Assembly (NCBI GenBank): GCA_040901865.1 | Contig: JBBDYD010000101.1 | Coordinates: 1-29,206 of the forward strand | Reading direction: 5' to 3' | Origin: JBBDYD01 sp040901865 | Lineage (GTDB): Bacteria > Bacteroidota > Ignavibacteria > UBA10030 | Length of the DNA stretch: 29,206 nt | Shown here: positions 1-7,531 of the stretch, piece after piece | Numbering within the stretch: position 1 is the stretch's first letter | Layout: each line of letters begins with the position of its first letter | Position numbers and translations under genes: made by a program | The notes under the pieces: generated by a model | What the model was told of the DNA's origin: nothing | Database searches by the model: none | Seen by the model: only the letters and a program-made list of their open reading frames with translations

Positions 1-1004
1 AATCCATGCGTGCGGCACGCCAAAGTGACGTTGGGATATGCGTAGAACGCTCCGGAGGGTTTGTGGCACTTGAACCCCTCGATGGCATTGAGCCCGTTGA
101 CGACGAGGTCGCGGTTCGTTCGAAACTCGGCCACCATATGGTCAACGGATTCCTGACTTCCGGTGATAGCCGCAAGAGCGGCATGCTGCGTAAAGGTTGC
201 TGTGCAAGAATTCGAGTTGGTCATCAGCCGGGTCATGTGAACAGCAAGATCTTTCGGCATGACACCGTACCCCACACGCCACCCCGTCATCGCATATGTT
301 TTGGAATGTCCATCCAGAATGATCGTGCGCTCTTTCATTCCGGGAAACTGGCTGATACTCTCAGCTTTTCCTTCATACAGAATCCGCGAATAGATTTCGT
401 CAGAAAGTACCCAGAAGTCGTGCTTGAGCGCGAGCTCGGCGATCTCATGGAGGTCTTGTTTCGGAATGACTCCGCCGGTCGGATTGTGCGGCGAGTTGAC
501 AATAACCATGCGGGTCCGGTCTGATATTTTTGACCGTAATTCTTCGATGTCGAAGCTGAAGTTCTTTTCTTCCCGGAGCCGAAGCGGAACCGGCTTCCCT
601 CCCACGAAATTAATCATCGACTCGTAGATCGGGTACCCGGGGAGCGGATACACCACCTCATCTCCTTCATCGATGCAAGCCAGGATGCTGTAGAAAATGA
701 TCGGCTTCCCCCCGGGGACGATGACAACTTCGGCGGGATCGACGGGAATTCCGCGTGTTGCGGAAACGTACTCGGCAACGGCGCGCCGGAGTTCAATGAT
801 TCCCTGAGACGGACTGTAATGCGTCAGGTTTTCATCGAGTGCCTTCTTGGCGGCGTCTTTGATTGACTCCGACGTTGCACAGGCGGGTTCTCCGATGGAG
901 AGAGCAATGATGTCCTTTCCTTGGGCCCTGAGTTGATTGACTTCGGCGAGGACTTCAAACGCCGTTTCCGTTCCTAAGCGACTAAGCCTCTTCGCGATTT
1001 TCAT
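1..1004 (-). CDS. Class I/II PLP-dependent aminotransferase, 3' end outside window
   Basis: Pyridoxal-phosphate transaminase of the aspartate aminotransferase I-beta group, cytosolic, probably moving amino groups between an amino acid and a 2-oxoacid. The 334 visible residues cover most of the usual ~390-400. Seen: the fold-type I motif NSPHNPTGG (170-178), the SDEIY motif (201-205), and the Schiff-base lysine in SKTYAMTGWR (K235). The C-terminal carboxylate-binding arginine lies past the left edge. I chose the ATG at 1004 because GGAG sits 6 nt upstream; an in-frame ATG at 1016 has no ribosome site. It lies 171 bp downstream of transketolase in the same direction, separated by repeats, so it is probably its own unit. 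Substrate cannot be settled; aspartate or an alanine/aromatic type are both possible. Family call is firm. Confidence 0.9.
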   Translation of the reverse strand, partial: MKIAKRLSRLGTETAFEVLAEVNQLRAQGKDIIALSIGEPACATSESIKDAAKKALDENLTHYSPSQGIIELRRAVAEYVSATRGIPVDPAEVVIVPGGKPIIFYSILACIDEGDEVVYPLPGYPIYESMINFVGGKPVPLRLREEKNFSFDIEELRSKISDRTRMVIVNSPHNPTGGVIPKQDLHEIAELALKHDFWVLSDEIYSRILYEGKAESISQFPGMKERTIILDGHSKTYAMTGWRVGYGVMPKDLAVHMTRLMTNSNSCTATFTQHAALAAITGSQESVDHMVAEFRTNRDLVVNGLNAIEGFKCHKPSGAFYAYPNVTLACRTHG

Positions 1005-1027
1005 CCTGGGCTCCATTTGGACGTCTG

Positions 1028-1103
1028 GTGAAGGGTAAGAGGTGAACTGTGAGTGGCTGTTGCCCATGATCCATAACTTCTTCCATTTCACTTTTCACCC
1101 TTC
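1028..1103. repeat. 7-nt-period repeats with inverted partner
   Basis: Four degenerate heptads (GTGAAGG, GTAAGAG, GTGAACT, GTGAGTG) occupy 1028-1055, and two heptads of complementary sense (ATTTCAC, TTTTCAC) occupy 1085-1098. The 17-nt arms 1030-1046 and 1087-1103 are complementary at 14 of 17 positions, so a stem with a 40-nt loop could form in the transketolase-aminotransferase gap. It resembles the better-ordered pair at 24054-24141. Confidence 0.5.
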
Positions 1104-1120
1104 GGCTTCGCTCAGGGTGA
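1095..1120. repeat. Short palindromic repeat (TCACCCT...AGGGTGA)
   Basis: Perfect 7-bp inverted arms TCACCCT (1095-1101) and AGGGTGA (1114-1120) enclose a 12-nt centre. When translated, this sequence gives peptides of the HPERSRR kind, which I recall from spurious ORFs in many environmental genomes, so it is probably a widespread dispersed palindromic element. It lies between transketolase and the aminotransferase. Confidence 0.5.
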
Positions 1121-1138
1121 TTATTTGAACAACCGAGC

Positions 1139-1163
1139 TGATGGTGAGCCTGCCGAACCATCA
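1139..1163. repeat. Short palindromic repeat (TGATGGT...ACCATCA)
   Basis: Perfect 7-bp arms TGATGGT (1139-1145) and ACCATCA (1157-1163) enclose an 11-nt centre. It is 18 bp from the previous palindrome and 12 bp beyond the transketolase stop. Its minus-strand translation gives VRQAHH, another phrase I recall from dispersed repeats. It could act as a weak terminator or mRNA 3' end for transketolase, but no T-run follows. Confidence 0.5.
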
Positions 1164-1175
1164 CATTTCACCGGT

Positions 1176-3209
1176 TCAATATCTAAGTTCTACCGATCGT
1201 TTCTTGAGATTTATCAGCTCCACAGCCTTGTGTGCAATATGTTCAGCCGTAACTTCAAACTCCTTCACCAATTCCCACGGCGCACCCGATTCCCCGAACC
1301 TGTCCTTTACTCCGATGGACCCGGTGATGATCGGAATCTGGTACAGCGATGGTGATTCGGTGAGGATCCTCGATAGCCGATCGGCAAGCCCGCCGACCTG
1401 ATGCTCCTCGGCAGTTACAATAACGCCCGTCGCCATGGCGGCCTTCACAACGGCATCCGCGTCGAGCGGTTTCAGCGTATGCATGTTGAGCACGACGGAT
1501 TTGATGCCGAAGTCCTTGTTGAGAAGAAACGCCGCTCTCATTGCTTCCGGCACCATCGGCCCACAGGCCACGATGGCCAGCTGCTCGTCATCATATTCAT
1601 ACTTCGATGCAAGCACGGTCTCAAAGGCGTCAATGAATCTCGGCTGTTCGGCAATGAACCGGATCGCATTCGCTTTTCCGAAAACAAACGGGGTCTCCGC
1701 GGTAGTGACAATCGGTGTGGCTTCGCGGGCAAACCGGATGTACTTCGGGCCCTGAATACCGAACAGGAGATGCTCGGTAGCCTTGTGTGTTTCCACAGCA
1801 TCACACGGAACAGCAACATTCATATTCGGGAGGCCGCAGATCTGGAACAGGTCTTCCAGGGCCTGATGAGTGGCGCCATCGGGGCCGACGGATACTCCTC
1901 CGTGCGCACCCGCGATGAGTACATTCAGTTCTCCGTAGCACACGGTCGTGCGAATCTGGTCAAGGCAGCGGCCTGAGGCGAATGTGCCGTAGGTGCCGAG
2001 GACCGGGATCTTGTCTTCGCGAGCCAGCCCGGCTGCGACACACACAGCGCTCTGCTCCGCAATTCCCACACTCAGCCAGCGTTCTTTCCGCTCCGGGTGC
2101 TTTGCGTAGAAGTCGCTGATGGTGATCGATCCGGAAATATCCAGGCCCAGGCAGACAACGCGTTCGTCGCCGCCGCGTTCCTGCAGGGCCATACCAAAAC
2201 CCTTACGTGTCGGCTGCATTTCCACCCGCATCATCTCGTCGCAGTTCCACCAGTAGTCCCGGCTGAAGCGCGGCATCTTGGCGGCAAGTTGTTGCTCGGC
2301 TTTCTGCTGAAACTTTCGTGCATGGTCAAGCATCTCCGCCGCAGGGAGATGTTCCAGGCCCAACTGACGGAGTCCTTTTGCCATCTCGTCGAGGGACGGC
2401 GTCTTCCCATGCCATCCGGCCACGTTCTCCATGAAGTCCACTCCCTTTCCCTTCACCGTGTCAGCGAGAATCACCGTCGGTTTTCCTCGCACAGATCGCG
2501 CTTCCTCGAATGCGGAAACAATCTGATGCATGTTATGTCCGTCGATTTCGATCACGTGCCAGCCAAACGACAGGTACTTGGATCGTAAAGGTTCAACATT
2601 CATCACGTCCTTCACCCATCCGTCGATTTGAAGGCGGTTTCGATCGACGACCGCGATAAGATTGTCCAGGTTATAGTGGCCGGCTTCCATCACGGCTTCC
2701 CAGATTTGTCCCTCTTGTTGTTCTCCGTCGCCCATGATGCAGAAGACTTTTGAGTCTGTGTTCTTGTCGAGGCGCAGGCCAAGAGCGAATCCGACAGCAA
2801 TGCTGAGGCCCTGTCCGAGGGATCCCGTTGACACTTCCACTCCGGGGAGTTTCAGCCAGTGCGGATGGCCCTGAAACGGACTCCCGAGTTTGCGCAAGGT
2901 TACCACGTCCTTGATGTCGTAGAACCCGGCCATTCCGAGACCGAGGTAGAGACTTGGGGCCTTGTGACCCGCGGACCACACGATGCGGTCCCGGCCTTTC
3001 CAATGCGGCTTTGAGGGATCGAGGCGCGCCGCATGGAGGTACAACGCCGCTGTTATGTCCATGATTGAGAGAGTACCCCCGGCATGGCCCGAACCCGCAG
3101 CAGCAAGACAAATCAGGTCGTAGCCACGGAGGATGTTGCCAGCTTCGGTGAGGTCAGAAACTGTGTAGGTTTTTCTGACGACTCCCGTTTGGGAATCAAA
3201 AAGTGGCAT
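1176..3209 (-). CDS. tkt: Transketolase, full length
   Basis: Thiamine-diphosphate enzyme that moves two-carbon ketol units between sugar phosphates in the non-oxidative pentose phosphate pathway; cytosolic. Length is 677 residues with the normal three domains: ThDP/Mg-binding domain (about 1-300, with GDGE at 160-163 and DRNR at 189-192), pyrimidine-binding domain (about 330-500, catalytic Glu in GIAEQ, E385), and C-terminal domain (about 530-670). The N-terminal signature GSGHAGGTLSIMD is close to that of the split, two-subunit transketolases, so this looks like a fusion of that lineage rather than the classical TktA type. Start: the ATG at 3209 has AGGAGG 5 nt upstream; an ATG 45 nt further up has no such site. 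It has gaps of 171 bp and 329 bp to its neighbours and is probably transcribed alone. High confidence. Confidence 0.95.
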   Translation of the reverse strand: MPLFDSQTGVVRKTYTVSDLTEAGNILRGYDLICLAAAGSGHAGGTLSIMDITAALYLHAARLDPSKPHWKGRDRIVWSAGHKAPSLYLGLGMAGFYDIKDVVTLRKLGSPFQGHPHWLKLPGVEVSTGSLGQGLSIAVGFALGLRLDKNTDSKVFCIMGDGEQQEGQIWEAVMEAGHYNLDNLIAVVDRNRLQIDGWVKDVMNVEPLRSKYLSFGWHVIEIDGHNMHQIVSAFEEARSVRGKPTVILADTVKGKGVDFMENVAGWHGKTPSLDEMAKGLRQLGLEHLPAAEMLDHARKFQQKAEQQLAAKMPRFSRDYWWNCDEMMRVEMQPTRKGFGMALQERGGDERVVCLGLDISGSITISDFYAKHPERKERWLSVGIAEQSAVCVAAGLAREDKIPVLGTYGTFASGRCLDQIRTTVCYGELNVLIAGAHGGVSVGPDGATHQALEDLFQICGLPNMNVAVPCDAVETHKATEHLLFGIQGPKYIRFAREATPIVTTAETPFVFGKANAIRFIAEQPRFIDAFETVLASKYEYDDEQLAIVACGPMVPEAMRAAFLLNKDFGIKSVVLNMHTLKPLDADAVVKAAMATGVIVTAEEHQVGGLADRLSRILTESPSLYQIPIITGSIGVKDRFGESGAPWELVKEFEVTAEHIAHKAVELINLKKRSVELRY

Positions 3210-3370
3210 AGCGGCCTCCTGGTCAGCAGAGTGGTTTTTCCTTGAAGGCGGCAATTTGTGTACCAGTGAAACCGGTTGTCGAGATGGGCGGAAAGCGCAG
3301 AATTTCAGTATGTATTCTTAGAAATGGGGGGGATGGGATTCCTACGGGTGGGAATTGATGGGGACAAGGA

Positions 3371-3405
3371 AAATGGAAGATGGGAGATGGAAGATGGAAA
3401 ATGGG
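3371..3405. repeat. Heptad tandem array, unit ARATGGR
   Basis: Five contiguous 7-nt units: AAATGGA, AGATGGG, AGATGGA, AGATGGA, AAATGGG. The array is intergenic and ends 6 nt before the large inverted repeat. It is one of several arrays in this window that share the 7-nt period but not the sequence. Confidence 0.8.
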
Positions 3406-3410
3406 GCTCT

Positions 3411-3516
3411 ATTGTCTGAACCTGGATTTATGGGATTTAAGGATTGATGGGAGGAAGCTATGGTTATCCAATCCGAACAATCCCTTTTTGATCCGACGAA
3501 TCCAAGTTCAGACAAT
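3411..3516. repeat. 106-bp inverted repeat / hairpin downstream of bfr
   Basis: Outer arms ATTGTCTGAACCTGGATT (3411-3428) and AATCCAAGTTCAGACAAT (3499-3516) are complementary at 17 of 18 positions. Inner paired blocks are GGGATT (3432-3437) with AATCCC (3479-3484), and GGATTG (3441-3446) with CAATCC (3469-3474). It begins 22 nt past the bacterioferritin stop codon. It could be a 3'-end structure of the cytochrome-bfr transcript or a small MITE-like element; no target-site duplication was found. Confidence 0.75.
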
Positions 3517-3538
3517 TGGGCGGAAATAATCTACAATC

Positions 3539-4015
3539 CTATTTCTTCTCTTCCGTCTGGTTCGCCAGATAATTTGCCAGTCCCATCTGCTCAATCTGCG
3601 AGCGCTGGACTTCGGCCCAATCGACGTGGCCCTCTTCCATCTTCAGAATCTTTGTCAGCAGATCTGAAGTGGATTGGTCCTCGACATCGTGGGCGAGGTG
3701 GATTGCCTTGTTGTAGGAGCGGATGGCCTCTTGTTCGGCCTCCTGATCACTCGTTACCATCTCCAGCACAGAGCTTCCGATCTTCATGGGGCGCAGTTTG
3801 TTGACAACCGGTATCCCTTCGAGAAACAGTATTCGCTGAATGAGCCACTCGGCATGGTGCATTTCATCGATGGCTTGCTTCTCGATTGTTGTGTGCAGTT
3901 TCTCGTAACCCCAATTCGAACACATTTCAGAATGGACCATGTACTGACTGATGGCCGTGAGTTCATCGGCTAGCAGTTCGTTCAAAACCGCGATGAGTTT
4001 ATCATTTCCTTTCAT
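3539..4015 (-). CDS. bfr: Bacterioferritin (haem-binding ferritin)
   Basis: Forms a 24-subunit iron-storage shell that oxidises Fe2+ at an intrasubunit di-iron centre; cytosolic. It is 158 residues, the standard length. By counting along the E. coli Bfr pattern, all ferroxidase ligands are present (E18, E51, H54, E94, E127, H130), as are Tyr25 and the haem-bridging Met52. The ATG at 4015 has AAGGAG 7 nt upstream; a longer reading frame upstream adds only a Lys/Arg/Thr-rich stretch that is part of the preceding gene. Its first 14 nt overlap the end of the multihaem cytochrome gene, so the two are probably translationally coupled, tying iron storage to a haem-demanding electron-transfer protein. 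High confidence. Confidence 0.95.
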   Translation of the reverse strand: MKGNDKLIAVLNELLADELTAISQYMVHSEMCSNWGYEKLHTTIEKQAIDEMHHAEWLIQRILFLEGIPVVNKLRPMKIGSSVLEMVTSDQEAEQEAIRSYNKAIHLAHDVEDQSTSDLLTKILKMEEGHVDWAEVQRSQIEQMGLANYLANQTEEKK

Positions 4016-6188
4016 GAGTCGTCTCCTTGTCGTCGTTGTTTTCTTTCGTGGAAATTTCCACCATACCATCCTTATTCTTCATCTTCTCAAGCTCGAGCGG
4101 GTGCTCCTCGGCCATTTCCGTTTCGGTGAGGTTTCCGGTGAGCCATGCCATGTTCATCGGATATGTATCGGGATTGAACATCACGTAATAAAAGTGCCAT
4201 ACGATGATCGAGAGAGTAGCCAGCCAGGCCTCGTAGAAGTGAATGGTCCGCGCAATGTCCCAGCCCAGTTTCGTGAACAGTCCCATGAAGGTGTTGTCAA
4301 ACCACATGACGACGCCGGTGGCGGCCATAATGATCGTTCCCCACACCAAGGCCCAGTATTCACTTTTCTCGATGTAGGTGAATCTTCCGAATTTCGGCTT
4401 GATTTTTGAGAACCCGAAGTTGTATTTCAGGACCGCCTTTGCATCTGTGAGGTCCTGCAATCGCGGCATCAAATCCCACAGCAATTCCCGTCCGCGTTGC
4501 GTGAGGGCCAGATACCAAAGATGATACAAGCTCGCCGCAACCATGACCACCGCAGCAATACGGTGGACCAGACCGCGCAAGTCAAAAACGCTGTCGCTCA
4601 GGTTACGGATGGACACAACCCACCAGGCATCGGGATAGCGGAGCATGAATCCCGTAATGACCAGGAGAATAAAGCTCACAAGCAGGCTTCCATGCTGCAG
4701 GCGCTCACCGAGCGTCATACGAACGTACAACCCGCGCCCCATAGGCTCTTCGACAACTTCTCCCCTCCGGATGCGCATTTTTCTTCGCGCTTTTTTGATG
4801 AAATCGGCCGTGTTGTGCACAGCCATTCCACCTACCACGCTGATAATCAGAATGATGTATCCCGTTTCAATCCAGTAAAGAAGCGGCTCTTCTTCGCGGC
4901 CCGAGGTCACATGGACTTTGCCCATGGCGAAACGTTCGTTTGCTCCGGGATGACAGCCTCCGCATGTTGCTGCTAAATTGTCCTTATGCACAGATGATGC
5001 CGGGTTGCTTGAAGGCAGAATGGTGTGTGCGCCGTGACAGCTTGCGCAGTTTGCCGCCTCCACGGAACCGGCCCGGCTCGCAAGTCCATGATAACTGTCG
5101 GAAAACGTCTGGAACCGGTCTGCATTGATCCCATATTTTTCCGTGAGAGCCACCGAACTGTGACAGGGGGAACAAACCTGACCGGAGATGTTCAATGGAG
5201 CAACAGGGGATTTCGGATTGGACGCCGAGAGGATATTGTGCTCGCCGTGACAATCCGTGCACACAGGCGCATCCTTGGCGCCCCTTGCAACGGCCAGGCC
5301 GTGAATGCTTGAGGCGAAATCATGTGCGACGTCTGCATGACAGGTCCCGCATGTCTGCGGAATATTCTGCCTGTGAATCCTGGCTGTCGGTTCCGTCCCT
5401 TTGTTGACATCATGAGCGCCGTGGCAATCTACGCAATTGGCGGCGGCTCCGTTTCCCTTCAGCAACGCCGACCCGTGAACGCTGTGTTCGTAGGCGGCGA
5501 TGAATCCCGCCGAGGGTGACGTGATCGCCCGAATCCGGGGATCGTCCAGGTGACAGGAAAGGCACATTTTCTCCTGGGCAACCTTCCTCTCCTGAGGAGT
5601 CTGGCCGCGCAGGTTCGTAATATCGTTCTTGTGGCACGTCAAGCAAGTTGGGGCTCCCAAAACTCCACGCTCCAAAGCCATCGCGTGCGCCGAGTGCAAA
5701 AACGTTCTGCTCACAGACGCGTGACACGTGCCGCACGACTCGTTGATCTTTGATGTATGAAATTTCGACCCGGCAATATCAGGAGAAACAACGTCATGGG
5801 TGCCGTGGCATGTTTTGCAGGACACATCTGCAGATCCGTTTTTTCCGGTGGCACGGACCATTTGTGGATGGAAAGAGTGCTTCCTTCCAGCATCGATGTG
5901 GCACGTCAGGCAGTTGACAGGGGTAATGGTCTCTTTATGTGGAATATTCTCAGGATCAAAGCCTGCATGGCATGCGACGCAAGCCAATTTAGCGTGTGGG
6001 GACTTCGTAAGAACGGATTCTTCGACGTGGATCGAGCGTTCTTTTCCGTTCTTCTCCATGGTCATGCCGGGGTCACTGTGGCATGCGAGACAGTCCTCCT
6101 TTGTTTGAGCCGAAACGGGTAAAGGGGCAAAAAAGAGGACTAGAACGGCAAAAGAGCAGGGGAGGAGTGGAAAGGTCAATCGGGTCAT
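4002..6188 (-). CDS. Thirteen-haem cytochrome c fused to membrane cytochrome b (CbcL-like)
   Basis: A 728-residue protein joining a periplasmic multihaem cytochrome c to an integral cytochrome b. A signal peptide (1-27, ending VSA-Q) precedes thirteen CXXCH haem motifs from CLACH at 33 to CGGCH at 409. From about 432 the protein is membrane-embedded, with about five hydrophobic segments (starting near 437, 500, 540, 610 and 650) and histidines able to ligate b haems (for example in VHRIAAV, LYHLWYL, IHFYEAW and IVWHFYY), as in the FdnI/HydC cytochrome b group. Geobacter CbcL has this design with nine c haems and serves as an inner-membrane quinol oxidase in metal reduction. By analogy this may move electrons from menaquinol to periplasmic carriers, or the reverse. 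An AGGA sits 5 nt before the ATG. The terminal acceptor is unknown and no outer-membrane porin-cytochrome genes are in the window. Confidence 0.85.
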   Translation of the reverse strand: MTRLTFPLLPCSFAVLVLFFAPLPVSAQTKEDCLACHSDPGMTMEKNGKERSIHVEESVLTKSPHAKLACVACHAGFDPENIPHKETITPVNCLTCHIDAGRKHSFHPQMVRATGKNGSADVSCKTCHGTHDVVSPDIAGSKFHTSKINESCGTCHASVSRTFLHSAHAMALERGVLGAPTCLTCHKNDITNLRGQTPQERKVAQEKMCLSCHLDDPRIRAITSPSAGFIAAYEHSVHGSALLKGNGAAANCVDCHGAHDVNKGTEPTARIHRQNIPQTCGTCHADVAHDFASSIHGLAVARGAKDAPVCTDCHGEHNILSASNPKSPVAPLNISGQVCSPCHSSVALTEKYGINADRFQTFSDSYHGLASRAGSVEAANCASCHGAHTILPSSNPASSVHKDNLAATCGGCHPGANERFAMGKVHVTSGREEEPLLYWIETGYIILIISVVGGMAVHNTADFIKKARRKMRIRRGEVVEEPMGRGLYVRMTLGERLQHGSLLVSFILLVITGFMLRYPDAWWVVSIRNLSDSVFDLRGLVHRIAAVVMVAASLYHLWYLALTQRGRELLWDLMPRLQDLTDAKAVLKYNFGFSKIKPKFGRFTYIEKSEYWALVWGTIIMAATGVVMWFDNTFMGLFTKLGWDIARTIHFYEAWLATLSIIVWHFYYVMFNPDTYPMNMAWLTGNLTETEMAEEHPLELEKMKNKDGMVEISTKENNDDKETTHERK

Positions 6189-6552
6189 CGTTATCCTGGT
6201 GCTAATCCTGGGAAATCCTCAATTCAAGGGAAGGCCGGCCAAAGGTCAGCCCAGTAGTGATAATAACTCTCCATCAAGGCACATTCAACCTCTATGCCGT
6301 TGAAAATGTGAACTCCCATCCCTTTGAGAATCGATTTTGGCGTTTTTAGATGGGTTTTGGAATGAGCGGAATACGCGGGTTTCCTGAAAGTTGGAATGAG
6401 ATCGGGCGGCAAGAGCAAAATGTGAAACAGAAAAAGGCAAGGAACAAACGTCAATGAAAAGCAAAAGGCAAACTGAAAGGGGTATTTTCGTTTTTCCTTC
6501 TTTCAGTTTTTTTCCTTTTGGCCTTTGTCTTTTTCCGTTTACAAATTCCCCA
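6189..6552. other. 364-bp intergenic region between uspA and the multihaem cytochrome gene
   Basis: No supported gene; a 76-codon minus-strand frame (6224-6454) shows no family features and no ribosome site. The cytochrome promoter should lie in 6190-6450 on the minus strand, but I could not pick a convincing one. Downstream of uspA there is a purine-rich/pyrimidine-rich inverted repeat, listed separately. Confidence 0.7.
6462..6520. terminator. Possible hairpin terminator after uspA
   Basis: Arms AAACTGAAAG (6470-6479) and CTTTCAGTTT (6500-6509) are perfectly complementary over 10 bp with a 20-nt loop, and CAAAAGG (6462-6468) can pair with CCTTTTG (6514-6520) beyond a small bulge. It lies 33-91 nt past the uspA stop on the transcribed minus strand. 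The following T content is modest, so termination strength is uncertain. Confidence 0.45.
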
Positions 6553-7494
6553 TTACGCTTCCGCCGTTTGTGCGGCTGCTTGTGTGAGGAACTGAGTACC
6601 GAACGACTTGATCACGAGAACAGGGCAAGGAGCCAATCGCACAACTTTCTCCGTGACGCTGCCCAGAAGAAAGTGCTCCATGCCCGTGAGGCCGTGGCTC
6701 GCCATGACGATAAGCTGAATGTCATTACGTTTTGCAAATGAAACAATGTCAACTGCAGAGCGCCCTTCTTTCACATGAAATTCGAGCGGAACATCGGGGC
6801 CCCCGGCTTTGTCGGCAAGCTTCTGCATTTCCTTGACCGATGAAGCCTCTATCTCGGGATACCAGCTCGAGAGGGAAGTCTGGCCTGTCACATAGAATGA
6901 GGGGTGGATAACTTCTTCTATAACATGAAGCGCACGGATGGTGGCTCCAACGTCCGCTGCAATCCACCGTGCGGCCGTCAGGGCCTGGCTGGAGAAGTCT
7001 GAGAAATCAAGAGGCACGAGAATTTGCTTAATCGGGGCCAATGGTGTTGTGGATTCGCGGATGGTCAGCACCGGGCAGGAAGACGTCCGGACAATTTCCT
7101 CGGCGACACTTCCCATCATTAAATGGTTGAGACCCCTCCGACCGTGAGTGCCCATCACGATGAAGTCAATTTCGTGTTCCCGGGCATAGGTGAGGATCGC
7201 TGGTCCCGGTGCAATTCCCCGCACAGTTGCCGTCGTAATAGCGATTGTTTCAAACCGGCGTGGCTGATCGGGGTTGGCTTTCTCCGGCATTAGTGCATCG
7301 ATCTGCTGCTGAATGCGGGCCAGGTCGGGAAGATGATGCTCCGCATTCCAGGGATCGTAGTCGAGGGGAAGGAGCGCGTGGACTATATGAAGTTCTGCGT
7401 GATAGAGTTCCGCAAGCCAGAGAGCTCTGAGCAAAGCGTCGTCGGAACAGCGTGAATAGTCGGTTGGAAAGAGTATGCGCTTTATCGGGATCAT
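6553..7494 (-). CDS. Universal stress protein with two UspA domains
   Basis: Tandem UspA protein of 313 residues, twice the usual ~140-150 residue unit; cytosolic, likely ATP-binding and involved in stress survival. Both halves keep the ATP-binding pattern G-x2-G-x(9)-G-S: first GTHGRRG...GSV at about 115-130, second SHGLTG...GSV at about 266-280. The first domain starts at residue 1 (KRILFPTDYS) and the second near 155 (KQILVPLDFS). The ATG at 7494 follows GAGGAGG by 5 nt. It lies 37 bp after tonB in the same direction and is probably the last gene of the receiver-DksA-like-TonB-Usp operon. Family call is firm; the specific stress is unknown. Confidence 0.9.
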   Translation of the reverse strand: MIPIKRILFPTDYSRCSDDALLRALWLAELYHAELHIVHALLPLDYDPWNAEHHLPDLARIQQQIDALMPEKANPDQPRRFETIAITTATVRGIAPGPAILTYAREHEIDFIVMGTHGRRGLNHLMMGSVAEEIVRTSSCPVLTIRESTTPLAPIKQILVPLDFSDFSSQALTAARWIAADVGATIRALHVIEEVIHPSFYVTGQTSLSSWYPEIEASSVKEMQKLADKAGGPDVPLEFHVKEGRSAVDIVSFAKRNDIQLIVMASHGLTGMEHFLLGSVTEKVVRLAPCPVLVIKSFGTQFLTQAAAQTAEA

Positions 7495-7531
7495 GGTACC
7501 CTCCTCATGACGTCAACGGGGTGTGATCAAG

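Larger units (their letters stand above)
3210..3538. other. 329-bp intergenic region between bacterioferritin and transketolase
   Basis: No credible gene. It holds the heptad array at 3371-3405 and the large inverted repeat at 3411-3516, both listed separately. The transketolase promoter should lie in 3210-3370 on the minus strand, but I found no convincing -35/-10 pair or -24/-12 element. Confidence 0.7.

Noticed and set aside
3460..3804. 114-codon plus-strand frame starting beside the 3411-3516 hairpin
   Set aside because: It runs into bacterioferritin in antisense and its start lies within the inverted repeat.
4172..4190. Sigma54-like TGGCAC-N5-TTAC on the minus strand inside the cytochrome gene
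   Set aside because: The -12 element is mismatched at the conserved G and it is within codons of a membrane segment; chance is likely.
6224..6454. 76-codon minus-strand frame upstream of the multihaem cytochrome
   Set aside because: No ribosome site, no motif, and it occupies the likely promoter region.
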